The notes beneath the pieces were generated by a model that had not been told where the DNA came from, searched no databases, and saw nothing but the letters and a program-made list of their open reading frames with translations. Position numbers and translations under genes: made by a program. Shown here piece after piece: positions 1 through 5,982 of a DNA stretch of 12,623 bases. Position 1 is the first letter of the stretch. Every line of letters starts with the position of its first letter. Source of the DNA: Actinomycetes bacterium (lineage in GTDB: Bacteria; Actinomycetota; Actinomycetes; Actinomycetales; Cellulomonadaceae); assembly GCA_023424135.1 (NCBI GenBank), contig JAFAEH010000094.1, positions 1 to 12,623 of the forward strand. The letters are read 5' to 3'.

Positions 1-467
1 ACCTCGGCGGGCGTGCCGACGCGGATCGCGCCGCCGTTGCCGACGTAGGGCCCCTCGGTCCCCTCGCGCACCACGACGAAGTCGACGTCGCCCGGGTCGG
101 CCAGCGGGCCGGTCACGCCGGTGAAGAGCTTGCTCGGGCGCAGGTTGACGTAGTGGTCGAGCGCGAAGCGGAGCTTGAGCAGCAGGCCGCGCTCAAGCAC
201 GCCCGACGGCACCGTCGGGTCCCCGATGGCGCCGAGGAGGATCGCGTCGTGCGTGCGGATGGCCGCGAGGTCGTCGTCCGTGAGCGTCTCACCCGTCGCG
301 TGCCAGCGGCGCGCGCCGAGGTCGAAGTCGGTCGTCCGCACCGCGGTACCGGTGCCGTGCAGCGCCGCCTCGAGGACCAGCAGCCCCTGCTCGACGACCT
401 CCGTCCCGATGCCGTCGCCGGCCACGACGGCCAGGTTCAGAGTGGAGGACGGTGTCGCATCAGCCAT
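1..467 (-). CDS. leuB: 3-isopropylmalate dehydrogenase, LeuB (N-terminal 155 residues; cut by window edge)
   Basis: LeuB oxidises and decarboxylates 3-isopropylmalate with NAD+ in the third step of leucine synthesis (cytoplasmic homodimer). The start ATG is at 467-465, and 155 complete codons are visible before the left edge of the window. The N-terminus carries the family nucleotide-fold opening AVVAGDGIGTEVV (residues 14-25). Later come LLGAIGDP (77-84), the substrate-binding arginines in LLKLRFALDHYVNLRP (Arg100, Arg110), and VVVREGTEGPYVGNGG (131-146) with Arg134 and Tyr141. These are family signatures; substrate choice between isopropylmalate and related acids is inferred from them and from the ilvBNC neighbours. 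No good Shine-Dalgarno site precedes the ATG. A TACCAT box six bases upstream suggests a leaderless mRNA. The gene lies 66 bp downstream of the ASCH gene on the same strand. Confidence 0.95.
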   Translation of the reverse strand, partial: MADATPSSTLNLAVVAGDGIGTEVVEQGLLVLEAALHGTGTAVRTTDFDLGARRWHATGETLTDDDLAAIRTHDAILLGAIGDPTVPSGVLERGLLLKLRFALDHYVNLRPSKLFTGVTGPLADPGDVDFVVVREGTEGPYVGNGGAIRVGTPAE

Positions 468-473
468 GCCGCC

Positions 474-479
474 ATGGTA
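474..479 (-). promoter_or_regulatory. Candidate -10 box of leuB (leaderless start)
   Basis: On the minus strand TACCAT matches the actinobacterial -10 pattern TAnnnT. It ends exactly six bases before the leuB ATG at 467. This would put the transcription start at or next to the A of the start codon, as in leaderless actinobacterial mRNAs. No purine-rich ribosome site is present between box and ATG, which agrees. No convincing -35 hexamer was seen. Confidence 0.45.
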
Positions 480-533
480 CGCCCGCGTCCACGCCTCGGA
501 CGTCATGTCTCATGTGGTGGGCGCAGATGCAGG

Positions 534-1085
534 TCAGTCGACCGCGGGCGACGGCCCGTCCTTCGGGTAGACGAGCTCGAAGCGCTCCGTCACCACGTCC
601 ATGCCCGTCGAGAACCCCTCGTCGCCCAGCACACGACGCCAGTACACCTCGTGCTCGCGGCGCCACGACGCGAGCGACAGGTCGTCCTCGCCCTCCGCCG
701 CTGCGTGCTCCGCCCCCACCGCGTCGAACGCCAGCACCTCGACCGCCGTCGTCCGCAGCAGCGCGCGCGGGTCGCCCGCCGAGTCCAGCACGATCGACAC
801 GTCGCCGACCCGCGGCAACGGCTCACCCGTCAGGTCGAACTCGACCAGCGCCGTCGACGTCCCCGTCTTGCGACCCGCCAGGACCAGACCCAGCAGCTCG
901 TCCGCCAGCCGTGCGTCGTCACCGAACGACCACGCGGGGGGCGCGACCGCCCCGTCGACCGACTCCCCCAGCACCGCGTCGACCTTGCCCCAGCCCAGGT
1001 GGCCGCGCGCCGCCTCCCAGAAGTCCACGATCCGGGTGTCCTGCACACCGTCGTCGGCCGCCGCCACCTGCTGCCCGTCGGTCAT
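534..1085 (-). CDS. ASCH domain-containing protein
   Basis: This gene encodes 183 residues of an ASCH-domain family protein (PUA-like fold, thought to bind RNA or nucleotides; precise function unknown for this subgroup). Family features are the N-terminal IVDFWEAAR (19-27), AWSFGDDARLADELLGLVLAG (51-71), the G-x-K motif GRKTGTST (71-78), PRVGDVSIVLD (91-101) and RTTAVEVLAFD (111-121). Next is EGEDDLSLASWRREHEVYW (131-149), and the end is VVTERFELVY (164-173). ATG 1085-1083 is chosen because GAGGAG lies five bases upstream; a longer reading frame up to 1268 adds only a low-complexity Arg/Gly stretch that overlaps intergenic repeats. It sits between ilvC and leuB but has no known role in amino acid synthesis. 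Some ASCH proteins (YqfB) hydrolyse N4-acetylcytidine; nothing here proves that activity. Confidence 0.85.
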   Translation of the reverse strand: MTDGQQVAAADDGVQDTRIVDFWEAARGHLGWGKVDAVLGESVDGAVAPPAWSFGDDARLADELLGLVLAGRKTGTSTALVEFDLTGEPLPRVGDVSIVLDSAGDPRALLRTTAVEVLAFDAVGAEHAAAEGEDDLSLASWRREHEVYWRRVLGDEGFSTGMDVVTERFELVYPKDGPSPAVD

Positions 1086-1198
1086 CGTCACTCCTCGTCG
1101 TCCACGCCCGCCGCGCTCCTCGCGCGCTCCCCTGCGCCGCGATCCTCCCCCGCCCGGCCCCCACCTGCACGTCGACCCTCCGCACCCCGCCCCCACCC

Positions 1199-1362
1199 CA
1201 CACGCGAGAGGGCGATCCGATCGCCCCCTCACACCCTCGAGGAGGCGACCCGCCCGACCCCACCTCACACGCGAGAGAGCGATCCGATCGCACTCTCACG
1301 CCCTCACGGGGGCGACCCGACGGGCCCGCACACGCGAGAGAGCGATCCGATGGCACTCTCAC
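1199..1362. repeat. Three copies of a 34-bp palindromic intergenic repeat
   Basis: Near-identical 34-bp units occur at 1199-1232, 1266-1299 and 1329-1362 (start-to-start 67 and 63 bp). Each begins CACACGCGAGAG and has a near-perfect inverted repeat around GCGATCCGAT. In copy 2 the arms GAGAGAGCGATC and GATCGCACTCTC pair at 11 of 12 positions. Part of the stretch between units is also conserved: CCCTC followed by GGCGACCCG occurs after copies 1 and 2. The 369-bp gap between the ASCH gene and ilvC (1086-1454) holds no gene; it contains this cluster and the ilvC terminator. The repeat could be a REP-like or BIME-like element or a set of extra hairpin terminators behind ilvC. Confidence 0.85.
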
Positions 1363-1395
1363 GACCACGTCCGGGGACCGGGGCGCGGGACGGGC

Positions 1396-1426
1396 GAGGG
1401 CGGTCCGGGAGACCCGGACCGCCCTC
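1396..1426 (-). terminator. Terminator hairpin of the ilvBNC operon
   Basis: A perfect 14-bp stem (arms 1396-1409 and 1413-1426, core GGGCGGTCCGGG) has a three-base AGA loop and lies 28 bp past the ilvC stop. No U-tract follows, which is common for high-GC actinobacterial terminators. Confidence 0.75.
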
Positions 1427-1454
1427 GTGCTGCCGTCGAGCGTGCGGCCTGCCG

Positions 1455-2483
1455 TCAGCGGGAGGCCGAACCCTCCGTGTAGTCCGTGTCCGACGGCTTC
1501 ACCCACGCGAACAGCTTGCGCAGCTCGCGGCCGACCGGCTCGATCGGGTGGTTCTGGCCCTTCTCGCGCAGCGCGGCGAACTCGGGCGCACCCGCGTCCT
1601 GGTCGGCGATGAACCGCTGCGCGAACGCGCCGTTCTGGATGTCCGCGAGCACGGCCTGCATGTTCGCCTTGACCTCGGGCGTGATGACGCGCGGGCCGGA
1701 GACGTAGTCGCCGTACTCGGCCGTGTCGGAGACCGACCAGCGCTGCTTGGTGATGCCGCCCTCGAAGATCAGGTCGACGATGAGCTTCAGCTCGTGCAGC
1801 ACCTCGAAGTACGCGACCTCGGGCTGGTAGCCCGCCTCGGTCAGCGTCTCGAACCCGTACTGGATGAGCTGCGAGACACCGCCGCACAGCACGGCCTGCT
1901 CACCGAACAGGTCGGTCTCGGTCTCCTCGGTGAACGTCGTCCTGATGCCCGCCGCGCGCAGACCGCCGATGCCCTTGGCGTAGGACAGCGCGAGCTCCCA
2001 CGCCGTGCCCGACGCGTCCTGCTCGACCGCGACGATGACCGGGACGCCGCGCCCGTCGACGTACTCGCGACGCACCAGGTGACCCGGGCCCTTGGGGGCG
2101 ACCATGAGCACGTCGTGGTCCGCGGCCGGCTTGATGTAGCCGAAGCGGATGTTGAAGCCGTGCCCGAAGACGAGGGCGGCGCCGTCCTTGAGGTTCGGCT
2201 CGATCTCGTCGCGGTACACGATGCGCTGCACCTGGTCGGGCGCGAGGATGACGACGACGTCGGCACCGGCGACCGCGTCGGCCACCGACGCGACCTTGAG
2301 GCCCTCGTTCTCGGCCTTGGCCCGCGAGGAGGAGCCCTCGCGCAGGCCGACCGTCACGTCGACGCCGGAGTCGCGCAGGTTGAGGGCGTGCGCGTGCCCC
2401 TGGCTGCCGTAGCCGATGACGGCGACCTTCTTGGACTGGATGACCGACAGGTCGGCGTCGTCGTCGTAGAACAGCTCAGCCAC
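1455..2483 (-). CDS. ilvC: Ketol-acid reductoisomerase (NADP-type, class I)
   Basis: IlvC converts acetolactate, or acetohydroxybutyrate, to the 2,3-dihydroxy acid by Mg-dependent alkyl migration and NAD(P)H reduction, the second common step of valine, isoleucine and leucine synthesis. The product has 342 residues, the usual class I length. The Rossmann domain has VAVIGYGSQGHAHALNLRDSG (20-40) and the cofactor loop GLREGSSSR (46-54), whose Arg/Ser residues fit NADPH preference (inference). MVAPKGPGH (127-135) precedes the C-terminal knotted helical domain. There the metal ligands are expected at Asp191 and Glu195 (DLFGEQAVLCGG), with further acids in EVLHELKLIVDLIFEGG (227-243). The start is GTG 2483-2481 with GAGGAG seven bases upstream. 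It is 55 bp downstream of ilvN and followed by a strong terminator hairpin, so it is the last gene of the operon. Confidence 0.98.
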   Translation of the reverse strand: MAELFYDDDADLSVIQSKKVAVIGYGSQGHAHALNLRDSGVDVTVGLREGSSSRAKAENEGLKVASVADAVAGADVVVILAPDQVQRIVYRDEIEPNLKDGAALVFGHGFNIRFGYIKPAADHDVLMVAPKGPGHLVRREYVDGRGVPVIVAVEQDASGTAWELALSYAKGIGGLRAAGIRTTFTEETETDLFGEQAVLCGGVSQLIQYGFETLTEAGYQPEVAYFEVLHELKLIVDLIFEGGITKQRWSVSDTAEYGDYVSGPRVITPEVKANMQAVLADIQNGAFAQRFIADQDAGAPEFAALREKGQNHPIEPVGRELRKLFAWVKPSDTDYTEGSASR

Positions 2484-2538
2484 GGTGGATCTCCTCGATG
2501 TGTGTCGTGCGGGAAGGGTTCAGGGGTGGTGCGGGGCC

Positions 2539-3063
2539 TCAGGCGGACCGGCTCACGCGCTCGAGCGCGCGGTCGGTGATCGAGCGCGAGCCGCGGCCGA
2601 TGGCGACGGTGCCGGACTGCACGATCTCACGGATGCCGAACGGCTCGAGGGCCGCCAGCAGCGCGTCGAGCTTGCCCGGACCGCCCGTCGCCTCGATGAC
2701 GACGGTGTCCGGGACGACGTCCACGACGTGCGCGCGGAACAGCTGGACGACCTCGAGCACGTGCGTGCGCTGCGACACGTCGGCCTTGACCTTGACGAGC
2801 AGCAGCTCGCGCTGGACCGATGCGGCGTCCTCGAGCTCGACGATCTTGATGACGTTGACGAGCTTGTTGAGCTGCTTGGTCACCTGCTCCAGCGGCAGCG
2901 CGTCGACGTCGACGACGACGGTGATGCGGCTGATCTCCACGTGCTCGGTCGGCCCGACCGCCAGGGAGTGGATGTTGAACGACCGCCGCGCGAACAGCCC
3001 CGCGACGCGCGTGAGCACGCCGGGCTTGTTCTCGACGAGGACGGACAGGGTGTGGCGGGTCAT
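2539..3063 (-). CDS. ilvN: Acetolactate synthase small (regulatory) subunit
   Basis: This is the regulatory subunit of acetohydroxyacid synthase; it activates the large subunit and confers valine feedback inhibition (family knowledge). The 174 residues begin with an ACT domain (about 4-77): TLSVLVENKPGVLTRVAGLF (5-24), then FNIHSLAVGPTE (29-40). A C-terminal ALS_ss domain follows (about 85-160), with RELLLVKVKA (85-94) and GPGKLDALLAALEPFGIREI (128-147). The start is ATG 3063-3061, because the ACT domain begins there and a GAGGAAGGAAG purine run lies just upstream; an in-frame start at 3114 would overlap the end of ilvB. Only 16 bp separate it from the ilvB stop, so the two subunits are almost certainly co-transcribed. 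It is sometimes named ilvH. Confidence 0.97.
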   Translation of the reverse strand: MTRHTLSVLVENKPGVLTRVAGLFARRSFNIHSLAVGPTEHVEISRITVVVDVDALPLEQVTKQLNKLVNVIKIVELEDAASVQRELLLVKVKADVSQRTHVLEVVQLFRAHVVDVVPDTVVIEATGGPGKLDALLAALEPFGIREIVQSGTVAIGRGSRSITDRALERVSRSA

Positions 3064-3079
3064 CGCTCGGCTTCCTTCC

Positions 3080-4942
3080 TCAGTCCTCGCGGTCCCACGC
3101 GGGGCTGATGCCACGCGCGTACTGGATGTCGTCGTTGCTGACGCCGGCCGCGACCATCGGCCACACCATCGCGTCGCGCGAGACCGTGAAGTCCACGACC
3201 ACGGGGCGGTCGTCGATCTCCATCGCGCGCTTGATGGTCGCGTCGACGTCCGCCTTGGTCTCGCAGCGCAGCCCCACCGCGCCGTACGCGTCGGCCAGCT
3301 TGACGAAGTCCGGGACGCGCGCCGTGCCGTGGCCGGTGTGCAGGTCGGTGTTGGAGTACCGCGACTCGTAGAACAGGGTCTGCCACTGGCGGACCATGCC
3401 GAGCGAGCTGTTGTTGACCACCGCGACCTTGATCGGGATCTCGTTGATCGTGCAGGTCGCGAGCTCCTGGTTGGTCATCTGGAAGCAGCCGTCGCCGTCG
3501 ATCGCCCACACGGTGCGGGACGGGTCGCCGACCTTGGCGCCCATGGCCGCGGGGACCGCGAAGCCCATCGTGCCCAGGCCGCCGGAGTTCACCCACGCGC
3601 CCGGCCGCTCGTAGCGGATGAACTGCGCCGCCCACATCTGGTGCTGCCCCACGCCCGCGACGTAGATCGACTCGGGCCCGGAGATCTCGCCGATGCGCGA
3701 GATGACGTGCTGCGGTGCGAGGTGACCGTCGGACGGCTCGTCGTACCCGAGGGGGAAGGTCTCGCGCCACGCGTCGAGCTGGCGCCACCACCCCTCGAGG
3801 TCCGGCTTGCCGTGCTGGCCGTGCTCCCGCTCGAGCTCGGGCAGCAGGTCGGCGATGACCTCGCGCAGGTCGCCGACGATCGGCACGTCGGTGCGCTTGT
3901 TCTTCCCGATCTCGGCGGGGTCGATGTCGGCGTGCACGACGGTCGCGTTGGGGGCGAACGACGACAGCAGACCGGTCACGCGGTCGTCGAACCGGGCACC
4001 GAGGGCGACGATCAGGTCGGCGCGCTGCAGCGCGGCCACCGCGGGCACGGTGCCGTGCATGCCGGGCATGCCGAGGTGCTGGGGGTGCGAGTCGGGCAGC
4101 GCGCCGCGTGCCATGAGCGTCGTGACGACGGGTGCGCCCGACGCGTCGGTCAGCCGCCGCAGGAGGTCTGCCGCACCCGCGCGGATCACGCCCCCGCCGA
4201 CGTACAGCACGGGCCGGCGCGACGTCGCGAGCAGGCGCGCCGCCTCGCGGATCTGCTTGGCGTGCGGCTTGGTCACCGGGTGGTAGCCCGGCAGCGAGAT
4301 CTCCTGCGGCCACGAGAACGTGGTCTGCGCCTGCATCGCGGACTTCGCGATGTCGACGAGCACGGGCCCGGGGCGCCCCGACCGCGCGATGTGGAACGCC
4401 TCGGCGATGGTCCGCGGGATGTCGTCGGGGTCGGTGACGAGGTAGTTGTGCTTCGAGATCGGCAGCGTGATGCCGACGATGTCGGCCTCCTGGAACGCGT
4501 CGGTGCCGATCATCGCCGCACCGACCTGTCCGGTGATCGCGACCATCGGCACCGAGTCCATGTTGGCGTCGGCGATCGCGGTGACGAGGTTCGTCGCACC
4601 GGGGCCGGACGTCGCCATCGTGACGCCGACCTTGCCGGACGCGTACGCGTAGCCGGCCGCCGCGTGCCCGCCGCCCTGCTCGTGCCGCACGAGCACGTGC
4701 CGGACCCTGCTGGAGTCCATCAGCGGGTCGTACGTCGGCAGGATCGCGCCGCCGGGGATGCCGAAGACGACCTCGACCCCGGCCTCCTCGAGGGACCGGA
4801 CGATCGACTGCGCGCCGGTGACCTTCTCGGGCCCGACACGGTGCGCGTCGTCCGTGGCGCCGTCGCGGGGCGTCGGCTCCGCGGCGGGGCGCACGGGACG
4901 CACCGGTGTGCGCGGGGGTGCGGGATGGGGACCCTGGACCAT
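3080..4942 (-). CDS. ilvB: Acetolactate synthase large (catalytic) subunit
   Basis: This is the thiamine-diphosphate enzyme that joins two pyruvates to acetolactate, or pyruvate and 2-oxobutyrate to acetohydroxybutyrate. It has 620 residues. A Pro-rich, poorly conserved extension (1-40) precedes the N-terminal ThDP domain, which has FGIPGGAILPTYDP (60-73), catalytic Glu88 in RHEQGGGHAAAGYA and TSGPGATNLVTAIADA (111-126). The central FAD-binding domain has LGARFDDRVTG (314-324). The C-terminal domain has the Mg-ThDP motif GDGCFQM (483-489) to NN (510-511), then Trp520 in VRQWQ, the position where herbicide-resistance changes occur in plants. ATG 4942-4940 is chosen for the AGGAG six bases upstream; a start at 5041 would read through the attenuator hairpin. 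It heads the ilvBNC operon and is preceded by a leader peptide and terminator, so attenuation by branched-chain aminoacyl-tRNA levels is likely. Confidence 0.98.
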   Translation of the reverse strand: MVQGPHPAPPRTPVRPVRPAAEPTPRDGATDDAHRVGPEKVTGAQSIVRSLEEAGVEVVFGIPGGAILPTYDPLMDSSRVRHVLVRHEQGGGHAAAGYAYASGKVGVTMATSGPGATNLVTAIADANMDSVPMVAITGQVGAAMIGTDAFQEADIVGITLPISKHNYLVTDPDDIPRTIAEAFHIARSGRPGPVLVDIAKSAMQAQTTFSWPQEISLPGYHPVTKPHAKQIREAARLLATSRRPVLYVGGGVIRAGAADLLRRLTDASGAPVVTTLMARGALPDSHPQHLGMPGMHGTVPAVAALQRADLIVALGARFDDRVTGLLSSFAPNATVVHADIDPAEIGKNKRTDVPIVGDLREVIADLLPELEREHGQHGKPDLEGWWRQLDAWRETFPLGYDEPSDGHLAPQHVISRIGEISGPESIYVAGVGQHQMWAAQFIRYERPGAWVNSGGLGTMGFAVPAAMGAKVGDPSRTVWAIDGDGCFQMTNQELATCTINEIPIKVAVVNNSSLGMVRQWQTLFYESRYSNTDLHTGHGTARVPDFVKLADAYGAVGLRCETKADVDATIKRAMEIDDRPVVVDFTVSRDAMVWPMVAAGVSNDDIQYARGISPAWDRED

Positions 4943-5018
4943 CGTCGTCTCCTGCGGGTCGAGTGCGGGTGGTGGCGTCCGGTGCGAGGGGCTTGCGCCG
5001 GCGCGGACGCCGGGCACG

Positions 5019-5058
5019 AAAAAGCCCCTCGACCCGGGCACCGGGATGGACGAGGGGC
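5019..5058 (-). terminator. Rho-independent attenuator in the ilvB leader
   Basis: Reading the minus strand, arms GCCCCTCG (5058-5051) and CGAGGGGC (5031-5024) enclose an inner CCCGG-TGC-CCGGG hairpin and are followed at once by TTTTT (5023-5019). It lies 33 bp after the leader-peptide stop and 76 bp before the ilvB start. This is the best canonical U-tract terminator in the window, and its position upstream of the first operon gene marks it as an attenuator. GCGCGCTC immediately before the terminator (5066-5059) is an exact complement of GAGCGCGC in the leader ORF (5106-5099), a candidate alternative pairing. Confidence 0.85.
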
Positions 5059-5091
5059 GAGCGCGCGCGACGAGCGACGTGTGCGGTGGCG

Positions 5092-5145
5092 TCAGCCGGC
5101 GCGCTCAGGAAGTACTACGAGGATCGTCTGCACGGTCGCGACCAT
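5092..5145 (-). CDS. ilvB leader peptide (17 aa, branched-chain attenuation)
   Basis: A short ORF, too small for routine gene calling, encodes MVATVQTILVVLPERAG. Seven of its 17 residues are Ile, Leu or Val, with a run Ile-Leu-Val-Val-Leu at positions 8-12. The Val-Val-Leu-Pro codons are GTA GTA CTT CCT, which are very rare choices in a genome whose other genes here use GTC/GTG and CTC/CTG. The ATG (5145-5143) has GGGAGG three bases upstream. The stop at 5092-5094 lies 33 bp ahead of the U-tract terminator. By the established attenuation model for ilvB operons (for example in Corynebacterium), a ribosome stalled on these codons would alter leader folding and let polymerase reach ilvB. The stalling itself is inference. 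Confidence 0.85.
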   Translation of the reverse strand: MVATVQTILVVLPERAG

Positions 5146-5159
5146 ACGCCTCCCGCGCG

Positions 5160-5193
5160 GGGATGTCACATCCCTGGGCCCTCGTCTCACATC
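5160..5193. promoter_or_regulatory. Candidate operator upstream of the ilvB leader
   Basis: Positions 5160-5174 form a perfect 15-bp palindrome (arms GGGATGT and ACATCCC around one C), 15 bp upstream of the leader-peptide ATG. TCACATC at 5166-5172 is repeated at 5187-5193, exactly 21 bp (two helical turns) away. This arrangement suits a dimeric regulator bound to one face of the DNA near the ilvB promoter. Which regulator binds is unknown. Confidence 0.4.
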
Positions 5194-5210
5194 ATGGTTC
5201 ACACGTCCGC

Positions 5211-5239
5211 GATCCGGACGTGCCCTCGGGGTCCGGATC
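5211..5239. repeat. 9-bp perfect inverted repeat between divergent genes
   Basis: GATCCGGAC (5211-5219) and GTCCGGATC (5231-5239) are separated by 11 bp. It lies between the divergent ilvB leader and lipoprotein promoters, so a terminator role is unlikely. It could be an operator or chance palindromy in GC-rich DNA. Confidence 0.4.
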
Positions 5240-5278
5240 CCCGCCGCGGGTCGCGCGTGCGCCGACGCCAGCGACCCC

Positions 5279-5284
5279 TACCGT
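5279..5284 (+). promoter_or_regulatory. Candidate -10 box for the lipoprotein gene
   Basis: TACCGT fits the actinobacterial TAnnnT -10 pattern. It lies 38 bp before the lipoprotein ATG, leaving room for a 5' leader with the GAGAGGA ribosome site. No clear -35 was seen. Confidence 0.35.
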
Positions 5285-5322
5285 GGGAGGAGCACGGCAG
5301 CCGCGACGAGAGGACGAGACCG

Positions 5323-5973
5323 ATGAGGACGACCCGACAGGCCGGCGCCGCGGTGTCCGCCGCCGCACTCGCCCTGCTCCTCGCCGCGTGCGGCGGCGGG
5401 ACCCCGGCGGCCACACCGACGCCCACGCCGTCGGTGACCGTCACGCCCGACGCCACGACCCCGGCGCCCGAGCCCAGCCCCAGCACGGAGCCCGAGCCCG
5501 CGCCCGGCGCCGAGCCCACCTCCGGGCTCGCGGACTTCACACCTCCCGGCACCGAGCTGACGTCCGACGGGGACGCGAGCGCCTACGTGGTCAGCGACGT
5601 GCGCGTCGGCGAGCACGACGGCTACGACCGCGTCGTGTACGAGCTGACGGGCGGGGAGGGCACCCCCGGGTACCGCATCGGCTACGTCGACCAGGCCGTC
5701 GAGGACCCGAGCGGCCAGGTGCGCGAGGTCGACGGCGACTCGATCCTCCAGGTGTGGCTCGTCGGCACCACCTACCCGATGGAGGGCGGGCCCCAGGAGT
5801 TCTCGCAGGACCTGCACCCCGACGACGGCGACGTCGAGCACGTCGTTCGCCCGCTGACGTTCGAGGGCATGACGCAGTCGTTCATCGGCCTCGACGACGG
5901 CCCGCACCCGTTCCGCGTGCTCGTCCTGTCCGACCCCGCGCGCGTCGTCGTGGACATCCAGGACGTCGACTGA
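5323..5973 (+). CDS. Lipoprotein with AMIN-like domain
   Basis: This is a 216-residue exported lipoprotein. The N-terminus has charged MRTTRQ, a hydrophobic stretch (8-20) and the lipobox LAAC with Cys23, so the mature protein should be lipid-anchored outside the membrane. A Pro/Thr/Glu-rich linker (27-67) leads to a beta-rich domain (about 71-216). That domain contains DVRVGEHDGYDRVVYELTG (92-110), PGYRIGYVD (115-123), LQVWLVGTTYP (142-152), and HPFRVLVLSDPARVVVDIQD (195-214). The opening pattern (a property of a folded protein described as 'YDRVVYEL') and the closing 'VVVDIQ' resemble the AMIN-like domain of actinobacterial lipoproteins; AMIN domains bind cell-wall polymers, but that role is not shown here. 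ATG 5323 is chosen because the signal peptide begins there, with GAGAGGA upstream. Its stop is 9 bp from the convergent GH13 gene stop. Confidence 0.85.
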   Translation: MRTTRQAGAAVSAAALALLLAACGGGTPAATPTPTPSVTVTPDATTPAPEPSPSTEPEPAPGAEPTSGLADFTPPGTELTSDGDASAYVVSDVRVGEHDGYDRVVYELTGGEGTPGYRIGYVDQAVEDPSGQVREVDGDSILQVWLVGTTYPMEGGPQEFSQDLHPDDGDVEHVVRPLTFEGMTQSFIGLDDGPHPFRVLVLSDPARVVVDIQDVD

Positions 5974-5982
5974 CGCAGCGCG

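Noticed and set aside
1199..1362. Possible short CRISPR array
   Set aside because: There are only three units, the intervening stretches are partly conserved rather than unique, spacing varies, and no cas genes are in view.
153..2579. 808-residue plus-strand open frame over leuB, the ASCH gene and ilvC
   Set aside because: It is antisense to three recognised genes, is Arg/Val/Asp-rich without family motifs, and is the kind of long shadow frame that very GC-rich coding DNA produces.
2498..5326. 942-residue plus-strand open frame antisense to ilvN and ilvB
   Set aside because: It shows no domain pattern and runs opposite to the well-supported ilvBN genes; its composition is that of a shadow frame.
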